A DNA stretch of 64,000 bases from assembly GCA_938002965.1 (NCBI GenBank), contig CALKZY010000037.1, positions 51,878-115,877 of the forward strand, given 5' to 3'. The position numbers and the translations under genes are program-made. Under the pieces are notes generated by a model that was not told the DNA's origin, did not search any database, and saw nothing but the letters and a program-made list of their open reading frames with translations. This stretch comes from an uncultured Acidimicrobiales bacterium. Its GTDB lineage: Bacteria > Actinomycetota > Acidimicrobiia > Acidimicrobiales > SZUA-35. Positions 1-9,799 of this stretch are shown here, piece after piece. Every line of letters starts with the position of its first letter. The first letter of the stretch is position 1.

Positions 1-23
1 ACGACGGCGAACAGCTTTGACGC

Positions 24-851
24 TCAGGCCGGCGTTGAGTTGCGGAACCAGTCGGCCCGCCAACGGGTTGCTGCGATGCGTTCCGATTCGATTCTCAAGC
101 TTGTCCAATAGTTGGCGGCGTCATCGAGCACGACGGCCGTGGCCTGCCACAACTCCTCCGGGGTGAAACGTCCGGTTCCGTACCCGTCGACGATGGCTTC
201 ATGTGCGAGCTGTGCCGCGTCGATTCGACGTTGGTGGTCGACAACGCCCGAGCGGGGTCCGCGAGCGCTCATTGCCAAAAGGCCCGCGGGGTCACACACC
301 GGGTCCGCCGGTGCGGCAAACTCCCAATCGATGAGGGCAACCGGCTGTCCGGAGCGGAACACGATATTCGGATAGCCGATGTCGCCGTGGCTCCAGGTGG
401 CACCTGGGATGGGTAGCGGTCGCACCGGATCGAGCCCGAGCGGTGGTACGAACGTTGCGGTGGCATCGTGTAGCTGGCGGATGAGCCGGGCAACGCGGCC
501 GAGGACGGCGGCGTTGCCCTTGTCGTCCTGCGTCCACGGAGGCGTCGCCCACACATCGCCGTCGACGAATTCGACCATGTGTCGACCAACCCCGTCCCGG
601 CCCAGGTAACCGGGGGAGTGTTTGAACCCGACGGCCGTGAGGTGATTCAGCAGGGCCACCATGAGATCGGTGCCCGGACCATCGGGCCGGTGGACCACGT
701 TGCCCCTTCGAACAACCGGCGGTCCCGTACGCTCATTGCCGGAAAGCCGTTCGGTGTCCACCACACAAGTATCCACGACGAACGGCTGCGGCGGTAGTTG
801 GCCCGCCACCGACCGACTCCGTCTTGCCGGTCGGCCTGCCAACGCGGCCAC
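24..851 (-). CDS. Aminoglycoside phosphotransferase (APH)-family kinase-like protein; exact start uncertain
   Basis: Motif HGDIGYPNIVFRSGQPVALIDWEFAAPADPVCDP (catalytic HGD..N and DFE-like loop). Confidence 0.8.
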   Translation of the reverse strand: MAALAGRPARRSRSVAGQLPPQPFVVDTCVVDTERLSGNERTGPPVVRRGNVVHRPDGPGTDLMVALLNHLTAVGFKHSPGYLGRDGVGRHMVEFVDGDVWATPPWTQDDKGNAAVLGRVARLIRQLHDATATFVPPLGLDPVRPLPIPGATWSHGDIGYPNIVFRSGQPVALIDWEFAAPADPVCDPAGLLAMSARGPRSGVVDHQRRIDAAQLAHEAIVDGYGTGRFTPEELWQATAVVLDDAANYWTSLRIESERIAATRWRADWFRNSTPA

Positions 852-852
852 T

Positions 853-1842
853 ATGGTGGGCGCCGTGAGATCCGTACCCGCCGTCCTCGACCGCTTCGAA
901 CAGATCCGCCGGTCAGGCCCGTTCGACTACGCCCATCACCACTATCACGACGGTGGACGCCACCGTTTCCATCTGGTGATAGGGGCCATCATCCACGGCA
1001 ACGAGGTTGGCAGTCTGCCGTCGGTCTTGTCGCTGATCGACTCGCTTAACGCCGGGACCGTGCACTTCGGTGGGCGCCTCACCATCGTGTTGGGGAATCC
1101 GGAAGCGGCACTGGCGGATAAACGATTCCTCGACGTGGATTTGAACCGGGTCTTTGTTGATGACCCGCCCTCAGGGCACGAAAGCGAACGAGCCCGAGCA
1201 ATCATGCCGATTCTCGACGAGGCCGACGTGTTCTTCGACATCCACCAGACGATCCTCGAATCTGACCGCCCCTTCTACACGTTTCCCTTCAGCCAACCGG
1301 GCTGGCACTGGGCCCGGGCGGTGGGCGGGGCCTCTACCTGGGTGACTAGGGCACCGGGCGCCACGTTTTCGGCTGGCACCGTCAATGCCGACGAATACGT
1401 GCGGATGCAGAACAAGCCGGGACTGACCTTGGAGTTGGGTGCTATGGGCTTCAGCAACCAAGCCGATACTGTGGCCGCCGCCGCCCTTGACCGTCTGCTA
1501 GCCGTGGCCGATGCCGTTGGCTCAGGTCAGGCAACGGCAGCCGATATGGCGGAACAGCAGCCGGAGTTGAACTTCGTGCAGACTGCCTGGTCGCAACGCT
1601 TCGACCAGCCGACCATGCGTTTGCGGGCCGGGCTCTACAACTTCCAGGCGGTGTCGCAGGGCGAAACACTGTCTGCTCCTGACACGCCGGTGATCACGGC
1701 CCCGTCCGACGGGATGGTGCTGTTTCCCAAGTACCCGGACTACGACGATGACGGCGCAGCCGTCGAACCCCGTCCGGGTGAGATCGTTCGCACCGTTGAA
1801 CCTTTGGAGCAACACCCGTTGGAGATCTGGCCCGGCTCATAA
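853..1842 (+). CDS. Succinylglutamate desuccinylase/aspartoacylase family protein (start at ATG 853 preferred over 661)
   Basis: GAIIHGNEVGSLPS, DLNRVF and FDIHQT zinc/substrate motifs; upstream part of the 661 ORF overlaps the divergent gene. Confidence 0.8.
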   Translation: MVGAVRSVPAVLDRFEQIRRSGPFDYAHHHYHDGGRHRFHLVIGAIIHGNEVGSLPSVLSLIDSLNAGTVHFGGRLTIVLGNPEAALADKRFLDVDLNRVFVDDPPSGHESERARAIMPILDEADVFFDIHQTILESDRPFYTFPFSQPGWHWARAVGGASTWVTRAPGATFSAGTVNADEYVRMQNKPGLTLELGAMGFSNQADTVAAAALDRLLAVADAVGSGQATAADMAEQQPELNFVQTAWSQRFDQPTMRLRAGLYNFQAVSQGETLSAPDTPVITAPSDGMVLFPKYPDYDDDGAAVEPRPGEIVRTVEPLEQHPLEIWPGS

Positions 1843-1960
1843 CCGCCTAGTCCACAGCAGCCCGGGTTGACCGGTGGTTTGGGTATGCGGCCGGACGATC
1901 TGCAACTATGACAGCCATGAGTGATAGGGCTGTCGCAATCACCAAGACCAGGAGTGTCTC

Positions 1961-2644
1961 ATGACCGGTTTCCAATCGGCGTATCAGACAACCATTGACT
2001 CGGCCACATCTCGGGCATTGGTCGTCGAGGCGGTGGAGCAAGCGACCGAGCTCATTGCTCAACCGGAGGTGGCGCAGCGATGGGATCAGCCCAGCGCCCT
2101 CGACGGGATGACGGTGGGAGCGTTGTGCGCCCATCTGGTTCGGGCGGCCGGTGCCACTTCGGCCTACCTCGATCGGGCCACCGACCTGCCAGTTGATGCT
2201 GCAGGCAACCCAGCCGAGGTGCTCACCCCAGTTACCTATTTCAACGCCGCGTTGGAGGCGCCCATTCACGACCGGATCAAGGAGGTCTCGGCTGATGAGG
2301 CTTCGGTCGGCCACGATGTGGTGTTGGAGGAGGCTCGACGAGTGCTGGACGGTCTGGCCGAACGCTTGCCGGCGGAACCGCAGGACCGCATGATTGCAGC
2401 GCTCGGTGGTCGGCAGTTGACCTTGGACGACTTCTGTCGAACCCGCCTCATCGAAGTGCTCTATCACCTCGATGATTTGGCCGTGAGTGTGGGTTTGGAG
2501 TCACCGCCCCCGAATCCACAGGCAGTTGGTGAGATAGCAGCCATCCTCACCGGCATCGCCCGCCACCGCCACGGCGACTGGGCCGTGCTACGACTCCTTG
2601 GCCGGGCCGAGCGCACGACCCCGGGAGTTCTCCCGGTTATCTAG
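1961..2644 (+). CDS. Mycothiol-dependent maleylpyruvate isomerase / DinB-like fold protein
   Basis: N-terminal WDQPSALDGMTVGALCAHLVRAAG pattern typical of MDMPI N-domain proteins. Confidence 0.7.
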   Translation: MTGFQSAYQTTIDSATSRALVVEAVEQATELIAQPEVAQRWDQPSALDGMTVGALCAHLVRAAGATSAYLDRATDLPVDAAGNPAEVLTPVTYFNAALEAPIHDRIKEVSADEASVGHDVVLEEARRVLDGLAERLPAEPQDRMIAALGGRQLTLDDFCRTRLIEVLYHLDDLAVSVGLESPPPNPQAVGEIAAILTGIARHRHGDWAVLRLLGRAERTTPGVLPVI

Positions 2645-3384
2645 CCAGCGCGGCTGGGGCGCCGGGTGAGGCAGTAGGCCATGCCGGCTGGGTCGGTCAT
2701 GACCGTCCAGTGGTCGAACCGTTCGACTTCAAATGCTCCAGCTTGCACATGTTTAGCTGCCAACTCGTCGACAAGTGGACCGCAGGAGAAGTCCAGATGT
2801 CCGTGGGCAGCATCTTCGGCAGTGTCTTTGGCTGGGCCGAGACGTTGAACCAGTAGTCGAAGCGGCAGGCTAGCCGGTTGGGCAAACGACCGGAACTCGT
2901 CAGATACCGGATCGTTCACTGTCCAGCCGGTGAGCCGAGACCAGAACGCCACCTCGGCATCGAAGAGCTCGCCGGGCACATCAAGGCAAATCTGATCAGC
3001 GGCGTGCGGTCGGGCGGCATCAATGGTGGGCGCCGCTTCGGCATTCCCGTCAAAAGGCACGATGCAAAAAGCAGCACCGCCGGGTGTTGCCAGCACACTG
3101 TGGCCCGGTTGGACGACGACGGTTGCCCCGGCATCCACGGCTTCTTGGGTTGCTACTGGAATGTCGTCGACCACCAGATCCAGGTGGACTCCGGGAGGTC
3201 CGTCGTCGAGTCGCTGCAATTCAAGATGCATGGCCCCCGAAGTGGGATGCAAGTGAACAAACTCAGGGTGCTTCGGGTGGATCTCACCCCAAGTGGTGTT
3301 GGTGACCTCAGCCCAGAACCGGCCAGCCCGCTCGAACGAGTCAGCCGGAAGGTCAATCACCGCGTTGAGCCATCTGATGTCCAT
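2641..3384 (-). CDS. VOC (glyoxalase-like) domain protein, two VOC modules
   Basis: MDIRWLNAVIDLPADSFERAGRFWAEVT and LCLDVPGELFDAEVAFWSRLTGW repeats; ATG at 3384 preferred; stop overlaps the convergent gene. Confidence 0.8.
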   Translation of the reverse strand: MDIRWLNAVIDLPADSFERAGRFWAEVTNTTWGEIHPKHPEFVHLHPTSGAMHLELQRLDDGPPGVHLDLVVDDIPVATQEAVDAGATVVVQPGHSVLATPGGAAFCIVPFDGNAEAAPTIDAARPHAADQICLDVPGELFDAEVAFWSRLTGWTVNDPVSDEFRSFAQPASLPLRLLVQRLGPAKDTAEDAAHGHLDFSCGPLVDELAAKHVQAGAFEVERFDHWTVMTDPAGMAYCLTRRPSRAG

Positions 3385-3516
3385 CAGGCGAATACTAGTC
3401 TTCAGGTTGAGACGCCGGAGTCGTAAAGCTGACCAGAGATACCGGACACCATCGGCTGGCCCGGCAAGTTCCGTTTGCATAGTCTTGGTCTAACCAGAAA
3501 CGAAGGGGACTTTCTC

Positions 3517-4581
3517 ATGGCTAACCTCCCAGGGCGACTTGGCGATCCGAACATGCAGATCGGTGACGACCCGCGGGCTGATCCCCGCTTGGTTGCTGCA
3601 CTGCGAACCATCGAGTTGGACAAAGCGCCTCCGCCGTTGCCGATCGACGCCAGCGCCCCCATGGAGGCCATCCTCGAAGTGTGCGCCGCCGCAGAGGAAG
3701 GCTTCAATCAGCTAGGTCCGATGTTCATGGGCTCAACCCCTGCAGTGCAGGGCGTGACCCGAACCACCGAAACAATCGCCGGGGTCGACGGCAACGAGAT
3801 CAATCTGTACGTCCACCGGCCCGACAAAGCCGATGGGCCGTTGCCGGCCATTGTGCACACCCACGGTGGCGGCATGGTCATGTTGGAGGCCTCCAACCCG
3901 GGCTACACCCGCTGGCGGGACGACCTGGCGGCCGCAGGCCTTATCGCCATCGGCGTCGAGTTCCGTAACGGCGCCGGAGTGCTCGGCCCTCACCCGTTCC
4001 CGGCTGGACTCAATGACTGCGTCTCAGCCGCCCGCTGGGTGGTAGACAACGCTGGGTCACTCGGAGCGTCAAAGGTGATCATGTCCGGCGAGTCCGGTGG
4101 CGGCAATCTGTCGCTAGCGGTCGGACTCCAGGCGCGCCAGGACGGCTGGATTGGCGACATCGCCGGTATCTACGCTCAGTGTCCGTACATCTCGAACATG
4201 TACCACGAGCCGCCGGACGAGTTGCCGTCACTGACTGAGAATGACGGCTACTTCTTGGACGTGGGCAACCAGATGGCCACCCTGGCCGTGGCGTACGACC
4301 CTGATGGGGCCAACGCCACCAATCCGCTGGCTTGGCCCTACCACGCTGAGGTGGCAGATCTTGAGGGCCTGCCACCACACGTGATTTCGGTGAACGAGTT
4401 GGACCCGTTGCGAGACGAAGGGCTCAGCTACTACCGCAAACTGTTGGCCGCTGGGGTGAGCGCTGTAGGCCGAACCGTGAACGGCACCTGTCACGCCGGC
4501 GACTGCATCTTCCTCGACGCCATGCCCGACGTCTACGCCTCGACCATCGCCGACATTAAGTCATTCGCTGACTCGCTCTAG
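3517..4581 (+). CDS. Alpha/beta hydrolase fold esterase
   Basis: HTHGGGMVML oxyanion motif, GESGGGNLSL nucleophile elbow; ATG at 3517. Confidence 0.85.
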   Translation: MANLPGRLGDPNMQIGDDPRADPRLVAALRTIELDKAPPPLPIDASAPMEAILEVCAAAEEGFNQLGPMFMGSTPAVQGVTRTTETIAGVDGNEINLYVHRPDKADGPLPAIVHTHGGGMVMLEASNPGYTRWRDDLAAAGLIAIGVEFRNGAGVLGPHPFPAGLNDCVSAARWVVDNAGSLGASKVIMSGESGGGNLSLAVGLQARQDGWIGDIAGIYAQCPYISNMYHEPPDELPSLTENDGYFLDVGNQMATLAVAYDPDGANATNPLAWPYHAEVADLEGLPPHVISVNELDPLRDEGLSYYRKLLAAGVSAVGRTVNGTCHAGDCIFLDAMPDVYASTIADIKSFADSL

Positions 4582-4596
4582 ACCGGGAATGGGAAA

Positions 4597-4635
4597 GCCC
4601 ATGACCGGGTCACCGTTGGCAACCTGGTCATGGGC
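4597..4635 (+). terminator. Hairpin downstream of the esterase gene (terminator-like, weak U-tract)
   Basis: GCCCATGACCGGGT ... ACCTGGTCATGGGC inverted repeat, 14 bp with one G-T wobble. Confidence 0.5.
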
Positions 4636-4682
4636 CTAGAAACATAGGCTCAAGTTCTACCAGCAGAGAATGGGCCCTTGGG

Positions 4683-4913
4683 TCACCGGCCTAGGTGAAG
4701 CGCTGCATCGGTGAGTGCTGACCACAAGGCAGGTAGACGATCTGGGCACATCTCGGCTAGGAATGGAACCAGGGCCTCGCCGGCCGTGGACTCGTCGCCG
4801 CCTATGTGGAAGTAAGGGCTGGAAGCAAAGACTTTGCTCGGCTTCAGTTGCGGCTTCAGCGGTTTGCCTAAGACGGCTCGAGCGACTCTGAGTGGATGGG
4901 CCTCGTGGGTTCA
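4683..4913 (-). pseudogene. Possible gene remnant: 76-codon stop-free frame with coding-like composition but no good start
   Basis: In frame after the EamA TGA: THEAHPLRVARAVLGKPLKPQLKPSKVFASSPYFHIGGDESTAGEALVPFLAEMCPDRLPALWSALTDAALHLGR*. Confidence 0.35.
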
Positions 4914-5858
4914 GGCGTCCCGAACGTTGGCGGTCACCACCAAATAGACGCCGGCTACCACGAGGATTCCGCCGAGGGCTTCAGCGAAACCTAGAGCCTC
5001 GCCTCGAATCAGCCAGCCAAAGAGCACCCCAAACACTGGGATGAGGTAGGCCGAAGCCGCCGCTTGGGTGGGTGTAGCGCGGCGAACAACGGTGGCCATC
5101 AACGAGAAGGTGACGGCGTTGGCTGGGATCGACGAGTACAGCAGCGGCACCAGCAACCCGATCGACCAGTCGGTGTTAGCGGTGCCTTCCACCAAGAAGG
5201 CAAACGGCAGCAACATGAAAGCCGACATGATCAGCTGAACCCCTACCAACATGATGGGGCTGATTCGGCTGAAGTCCTTCCACTTCATGAATACCGTGCC
5301 GAAGGCCCAGGCCAGGGCTGAAATCAACAGCGAGAAAATACCGACCACGGCGGCCGAGCCGGACAGCGACGGCGACGCCAGAACTGCGGTGCCGGCGAAA
5401 CCGACGAGCAAACCAAGTTGACCTAAACGAGGGATGGCGCCCCGCAACAACAGCACCGTCAACACCGCGGTGAACAACGGCATGGTGCTTGACATCAGTG
5501 AGGCCACGCCAGCCGGCACCCGGTTGACGCCGAAGACCAACAGGCCACTGGACACGGTGGTGATGGACAGGCCGACGACGAAGATTCGGGCAAGGTCATC
5601 AATGCGGCGGGGGAGACGTTCGCCTCGGAAGAAGGCGAAGGCGACTAGGAACGAGCCGCCGATCACTGTTCGCATGGCGGCAAGAAGGACCGGTGTGGTG
5701 TGGTCGAGAGCGAACTTCAACGACGTGAAGTTGCCGCCAATCAACATGGCCACCAGCACCACGGTTGCCAACACCAGGCGAGAACTCATCGCTGGCGTGT
5801 CTCTGGATTTGGCCGCTGTCACTGCTCCAAGGGTGGTGGCCAACGACCGTGGCGTCAA
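4911..5858 (-). CDS. EamA/DMT-family transporter
   Basis: About ten hydrophobic helices in two EamA halves; FTSLKFALDHTTPVLLAAMR. Confidence 0.85.
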   Translation of the reverse strand: MTPRSLATTLGAVTAAKSRDTPAMSSRLVLATVVLVAMLIGGNFTSLKFALDHTTPVLLAAMRTVIGGSFLVAFAFFRGERLPRRIDDLARIFVVGLSITTVSSGLLVFGVNRVPAGVASLMSSTMPLFTAVLTVLLLRGAIPRLGQLGLLVGFAGTAVLASPSLSGSAAVVGIFSLLISALAWAFGTVFMKWKDFSRISPIMLVGVQLIMSAFMLLPFAFLVEGTANTDWSIGLLVPLLYSSIPANAVTFSLMATVVRRATPTQAAASAYLIPVFGVLFGWLIRGEALGFAEALGGILVVAGVYLVVTANVRDA

Positions 5859-5880
5859 ACCGTCACAGTGAACCGTTAGC

Positions 5881-5918
5881 AGTTGCCGGTGGCTGTAGGA
5901 CTACAGCCACCGGCAACT
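5881..5918. terminator. Perfect 17-18 bp intergenic hairpin
   Basis: AGTTGCCGGTGGCTGTAG-GA-CTACAGCCACCGGCAACT, downstream of the 5937..8063 gene; no clear U-tract. Confidence 0.55.
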
Positions 5919-5936
5919 AGCAGATAAACGGCAGGT

Positions 5937-8063
5937 TCAGCCGAGGTCGACCAGTGAAATTCGGTCGACACAAACCGTGGACGGTCCGTGCTCACCGAGG
6001 TTCAACGTGATGCCTGCCACCGGTTCGTCGGTTGCTGCGGTGAACTCGAAGACATCGGCCTGGTCCGGCGTGCCGTCGTCTTGCTCAATGGTGATGGCCG
6101 AGGACAAGTAGGACCGGTACCCGCCGCCCAGTTCTTGGACCTCGATGCGGCCGGTCGTCTGCCGGTCAGCTGAGACGGTGACTTCCACCCGGTAGGTGTG
6201 ACCGGCTAGCAAACTGAACCGGGCTTGGCCGAAGGCAGCGTCCCACGGACGCACTGCGCCATCGGGTACCTCCATGCACGCTTCGCCGTCGCCGGCCTGG
6301 ACGTTGATGTTTGTCCACCAGGTCTCACCCAAGTCGTGATTAAGGTCCGGATCTTCGAGTAGCTCGATTCCCGACGGTGGGTTGCCTGGTCTCGTAGTGG
6401 ATGAGGTGCTGCTGGTAGTCGGGGTTGTGCTCGTCGAGCTTGTGGTGGGAGCGGTCGGCTCGGTCGTTGTTGTCGAGCTGGTGGGCCCGGTCGGATTATC
6501 TGACCCGTCGAGCTTCCAAACGTGGACCACGGTGCGGCCGTACCTTACGGCGTTGCTTTCAGCCACGTAGATCAGACCACGCTCGACGTCGTAGGCAGCC
6601 GATTCGAGTAGTGCACAGGGGCCGCTAACCACTTCGCGTGGGATGTGGGTTGAGACCGGAAGGACCGACTCGGGGGCCCGAAGACCCTGGGCCACCTCGG
6701 CTAGGTCGTCTGAGCTGTAGAACAGCATCATCGGCTCGAACGGTCCGCCGTTCCAGCCCTTGTAGCCGGGGCACATGACGTCGGGGTCGATCGGCTTGTC
6801 TCGGCAGTCCTCGACGCCGATGATCCGTTCATCGTCGGGGTAGGCCTTGCCCGGGACTCCGTAGCAGGTGTAGCCGATGCTCTTGCGTCCGACGATCATC
6901 AGACCGGAGTGGTCCTCGGTCTCAACCCACACCCCGCCTTCCCACAGGTCAGCGGCGCGGTAGTCGGGGAACGTGCAGGCCGTTGGGTCGCCCATGCACT
7001 CTTGAATGAACGGGTGCGTCAGCAGCTTGGTTGCCCCCAACTCGGCGTTGTCGGAGAGATCGCTCTCCTCCGAGGGAGCGATGGCTATAAGGCTTGGACC
7101 CTGTCCGCCACCGTTGGTTCCGGCTGGCCGATGATTGCCGGCGATGAGGCGTCGCCCACCCAGGTACTGGTCGGCGAACGACTTCGGTGCGGTGAAGAGG
7201 TAGTTGCTGGTCTTGGCGTTGTGGAAGGCTTCACCCCGAGGACCGATGTGCCAGGTGCCTGCCGGGTCGCTGAAATCGCTTCGGGTCCAACCCAACGAGT
7301 CGAGGTCGGCGGCAGCGGCGTTGTACCAGTCTCGAATGTTCCAAGCGATTCGGTCGCTGTCATCCAGGTACGCCAAGCCCGCTACTTCGACTGACTCGCA
7401 GGTGAAGGGGCATTCGATTCGGCCGCCGGTGATGTCCACCGGCTCCCGTAGTATCTCGGCCAGGGGTAGATCGTTGGTGTTCGACGAAATGACCGGCGTT
7501 GGAATGGCCACCTCACCCACCAGTCGATCCGCCTTTCGACCGGCCATGACCAGCGAACCAGGGTTGTCGGCGTTAGAGCCAGGGTCACCGGAGGGTAGGT
7601 AGGTCATGGCGTGGCCATTGGAAGTCCAGGCATCGGTTTCGGGCAAGATAAACGCCCCCTGATAGTCAAGAGCGTCGAACCCCAATTGCGTCGGAGTGGT
7701 TGGTGCTGCGTCGGCAACCGCCGCTGCTTCGGTTTGCGAACCGGTGTCCGGCTCGGCTGCCACTTCGGTTGATGAGTCCCGGTCGTCCGATTGCCGAGAG
7801 GTCAGGCTGGTGGCTGAGATCATCAGAACCGCAGCCGCCGCGGCGAAGGCCAAAGCAGCCACTGACGGTCCGTTGATGAACCGTCGGCGCGAACCAAGCG
7901 TGACAACTTCAGGCGGCGCCTCGGCAACAAAGAGACTGTCGTTGTCCAGGGCTTCTGAGGTCCCGTAGCTTGTCGCTTCCGCTCGACGTTCGATAGCGTC
8001 GTCGAGGATCGAACCGTAGGCGCCCAACGAGCGTTCCAACGTGTTCCCCTTGTCGTCGTTCAT
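5937..8063 (-). CDS. Single-pass membrane protein with large ectodomain and C-terminal CBM-like beta domain; candidate anti-sigma/sensor
   Basis: Cytosolic N-terminus, TM FINGPSVAALAFAAAAAVLMISATSL, Thr/Ser-rich linker, C-terminal jelly-roll-like domain; 4-bp ATGA overlap with upstream sigma gene. Confidence 0.65.
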   Translation of the reverse strand: MNDDKGNTLERSLGAYGSILDDAIERRAEATSYGTSEALDNDSLFVAEAPPEVVTLGSRRRFINGPSVAALAFAAAAAVLMISATSLTSRQSDDRDSSTEVAAEPDTGSQTEAAAVADAAPTTPTQLGFDALDYQGAFILPETDAWTSNGHAMTYLPSGDPGSNADNPGSLVMAGRKADRLVGEVAIPTPVISSNTNDLPLAEILREPVDITGGRIECPFTCESVEVAGLAYLDDSDRIAWNIRDWYNAAAADLDSLGWTRSDFSDPAGTWHIGPRGEAFHNAKTSNYLFTAPKSFADQYLGGRRLIAGNHRPAGTNGGGQGPSLIAIAPSEESDLSDNAELGATKLLTHPFIQECMGDPTACTFPDYRAADLWEGGVWVETEDHSGLMIVGRKSIGYTCYGVPGKAYPDDERIIGVEDCRDKPIDPDVMCPGYKGWNGGPFEPMMLFYSSDDLAEVAQGLRAPESVLPVSTHIPREVVSGPCALLESAAYDVERGLIYVAESNAVRYGRTVVHVWKLDGSDNPTGPTSSTTTTEPTAPTTSSTSTTPTTSSTSSTTRPGNPPSGIELLEDPDLNHDLGETWWTNINVQAGDGEACMEVPDGAVRPWDAAFGQARFSLLAGHTYRVEVTVSADRQTTGRIEVQELGGGYRSYLSSAITIEQDDGTPDQADVFEFTAATDEPVAGITLNLGEHGPSTVCVDRISLVDLG

Positions 8064-8518
8064 TGCCGCACTCCCAGTCTTTTGCGTAGCTTCTTCATGC
8101 CCCGGTTCAGGTGATTGCGGAGCGAGGAGACAGACACGTCAAGAACCTCGGCTGCTTCGGCGTAGGTGTAGTTGAAGCTGTGAACCAAAAGCACGGCCGC
8201 TCGCTGTTGGGGAGATAACTCTTCCAACGCGGGCACCAAGCCGGGCTCAATCTCAGGCATCCGCCATTCCGGCACCGGTGGTAGTTCCACCGGCTGGGGA
8301 GCCTTCAGCCGCTTCTTAGCGAAGTTGAGTCCGACGGTGAACAAGTAGCCGGTGGGATTTTCCATCTCGGCTAGCCGGTCACGCTTGTCCCACCCGACAG
8401 CCAAGGCATGGGCGGCGGCATCAAGCCCGACGTCCATGCCCACCGCGGCCACCAACCCTCGTTCGAGCTTTGGCTTGACGTCGGTTAGGACGGTTTCGGT
8501 GATCTCCATCGTGTCCAT
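8060..8518 (-). CDS. ECF-type RNA polymerase sigma factor (sigma-70 family)
   Basis: Region 4 signature LSPQQRAAVLLVHSFNYTYAEAAEVLDVSVSSLRNHLNRGMKKLRKRLG. Confidence 0.85.
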   Translation of the reverse strand: MDTMEITETVLTDVKPKLERGLVAAVGMDVGLDAAAHALAVGWDKRDRLAEMENPTGYLFTVGLNFAKKRLKAPQPVELPPVPEWRMPEIEPGLVPALEELSPQQRAAVLLVHSFNYTYAEAAEVLDVSVSSLRNHLNRGMKKLRKRLGVRQ

Positions 8519-8620
8519 CTGCTAGCTAAAGGCCGAAATAGCTCGATAGGTGTCACAAGTTTCTTCGCGGTTGTTGCTTCGACTAGTTCTAGCCGAGCTA
8601 GGTCAGTGGCCGAAAGGCTG

Positions 8621-9613
8621 CTAGCTGGAAAAGTCGAACTGCTCGAACGCCCGCCGTAGAGCGGCCGACGATGCTGCCCGGGCTTCGTCGCCGCAAGCTA
8701 GGGTCATGCCAAAGATTCCGTGGATGACATCGTCAAGTTGGGCTCGCTCAACGGGTACCCCGGCTGCTTCCAACAAGTCGGCGTAGGCCCGACCTTCGTC
8801 TCGCAACGGATCGTACCCGGCGGTGAACAGGTACGTCGGGGGCAGGTGGCTGATCAGCTCGGTGCCGCTGGCGGCTGTGGGCACAACCCGTGGGTCGTTG
8901 CCGTCGTCGGGCTTGATGTACTGATCCCAGAACCACTTCATCCCCCGGGTGGTGAGGAAGTAGCCGCTGGCGTTCTCGCTGTAGCTGGGGGTCGAATAGT
9001 CGGGAGCGATCACCGGATAGATCAAGTGCTGATGGGTAAGCCCGAGACCTTGGCGGGTGGCTTCAATGGCCACGCAGGCCGCCAGGTTACCTCCGGCCGA
9101 GTCGCCGCCAACCGCCACCCGGGCTGCATCTACCCCGAGCTCTTCGGTGTTGGCCAACACCCATTCGGTTACTGCCATGCAGTCCTCGAACGCGGCGGGG
9201 AAGGGTTTCTCCGGAGCTAGTCGATAGTCGACCGACACGATCACACAGTTGGCGTCGCGGCACATGGCCCGGCACGGCAGGTCGCCGGTCTCCAGATCGC
9301 CTAGAACCCAGCCTCCACCGTGGAACCACACCATCACAGGGAGAAGTTCGTCGCCTGCGGCTGCTGACTCGGTCGGGCGATACATTCGCACCGCGATTTC
9401 GCCCGCACCGCTAGGGCCGGGAACCGTCTGTTCGCTGATCGACCCGACGTCGGGCAGATGGTCGGGAGCAACTCTAAGGAACACGAAGATCTCCCTCGCT
9501 CGCTCCGGAGTCATGTCGGGAAAGTCGGGTATTTCTAGCTCGATCAGTTTGTCCAGCAACCCTTGGCATTCATCTCGCAGCGGTGGTCGCTCAGCTGTTT
9601 CAGTGTCGGTCAC
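8621..9613 (-). CDS. Alpha/beta hydrolase, HSL-type esterase/lipase
   Basis: WFHGGGWVLGDLET, GDSAGGNLAA, DPLRDEG and HGIFGM motifs. Confidence 0.9.
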   Translation of the reverse strand: MTDTETAERPPLRDECQGLLDKLIELEIPDFPDMTPERAREIFVFLRVAPDHLPDVGSISEQTVPGPSGAGEIAVRMYRPTESAAAGDELLPVMVWFHGGGWVLGDLETGDLPCRAMCRDANCVIVSVDYRLAPEKPFPAAFEDCMAVTEWVLANTEELGVDAARVAVGGDSAGGNLAACVAIEATRQGLGLTHQHLIYPVIAPDYSTPSYSENASGYFLTTRGMKWFWDQYIKPDDGNDPRVVPTAASGTELISHLPPTYLFTAGYDPLRDEGRAYADLLEAAGVPVERAQLDDVIHGIFGMTLACGDEARAASSAALRRAFEQFDFSS

Positions 9614-9799
9614 GGCATCTAGGGTGCTGGCTCATCGCAGGCACGTCAAACCGATAGGCCTCCGATACTCAAGACTTTGCTCTTTATGCCAGCTCCTCAG
9701 CACCGAGCGGTTTGAATTTGTCCTTAGCGGTTGGCCTCACCGTTCAGTTCGAATCGATCGGATTTCCGCACTACGATCTCGTTAGCTGAAGGAGAGAGA

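Noticed and set aside
24-851. Antibiotic-resistance aminoglycoside kinase
   Set aside because: APH-fold kinases are broad; nothing in the sequence supports an antibiotic substrate.
2878-3426. 182-aa plus-strand ORF
   Set aside because: Antisense to the VOC-domain gene; no recognisable motif. Typical shadow ORF in GC-rich DNA.
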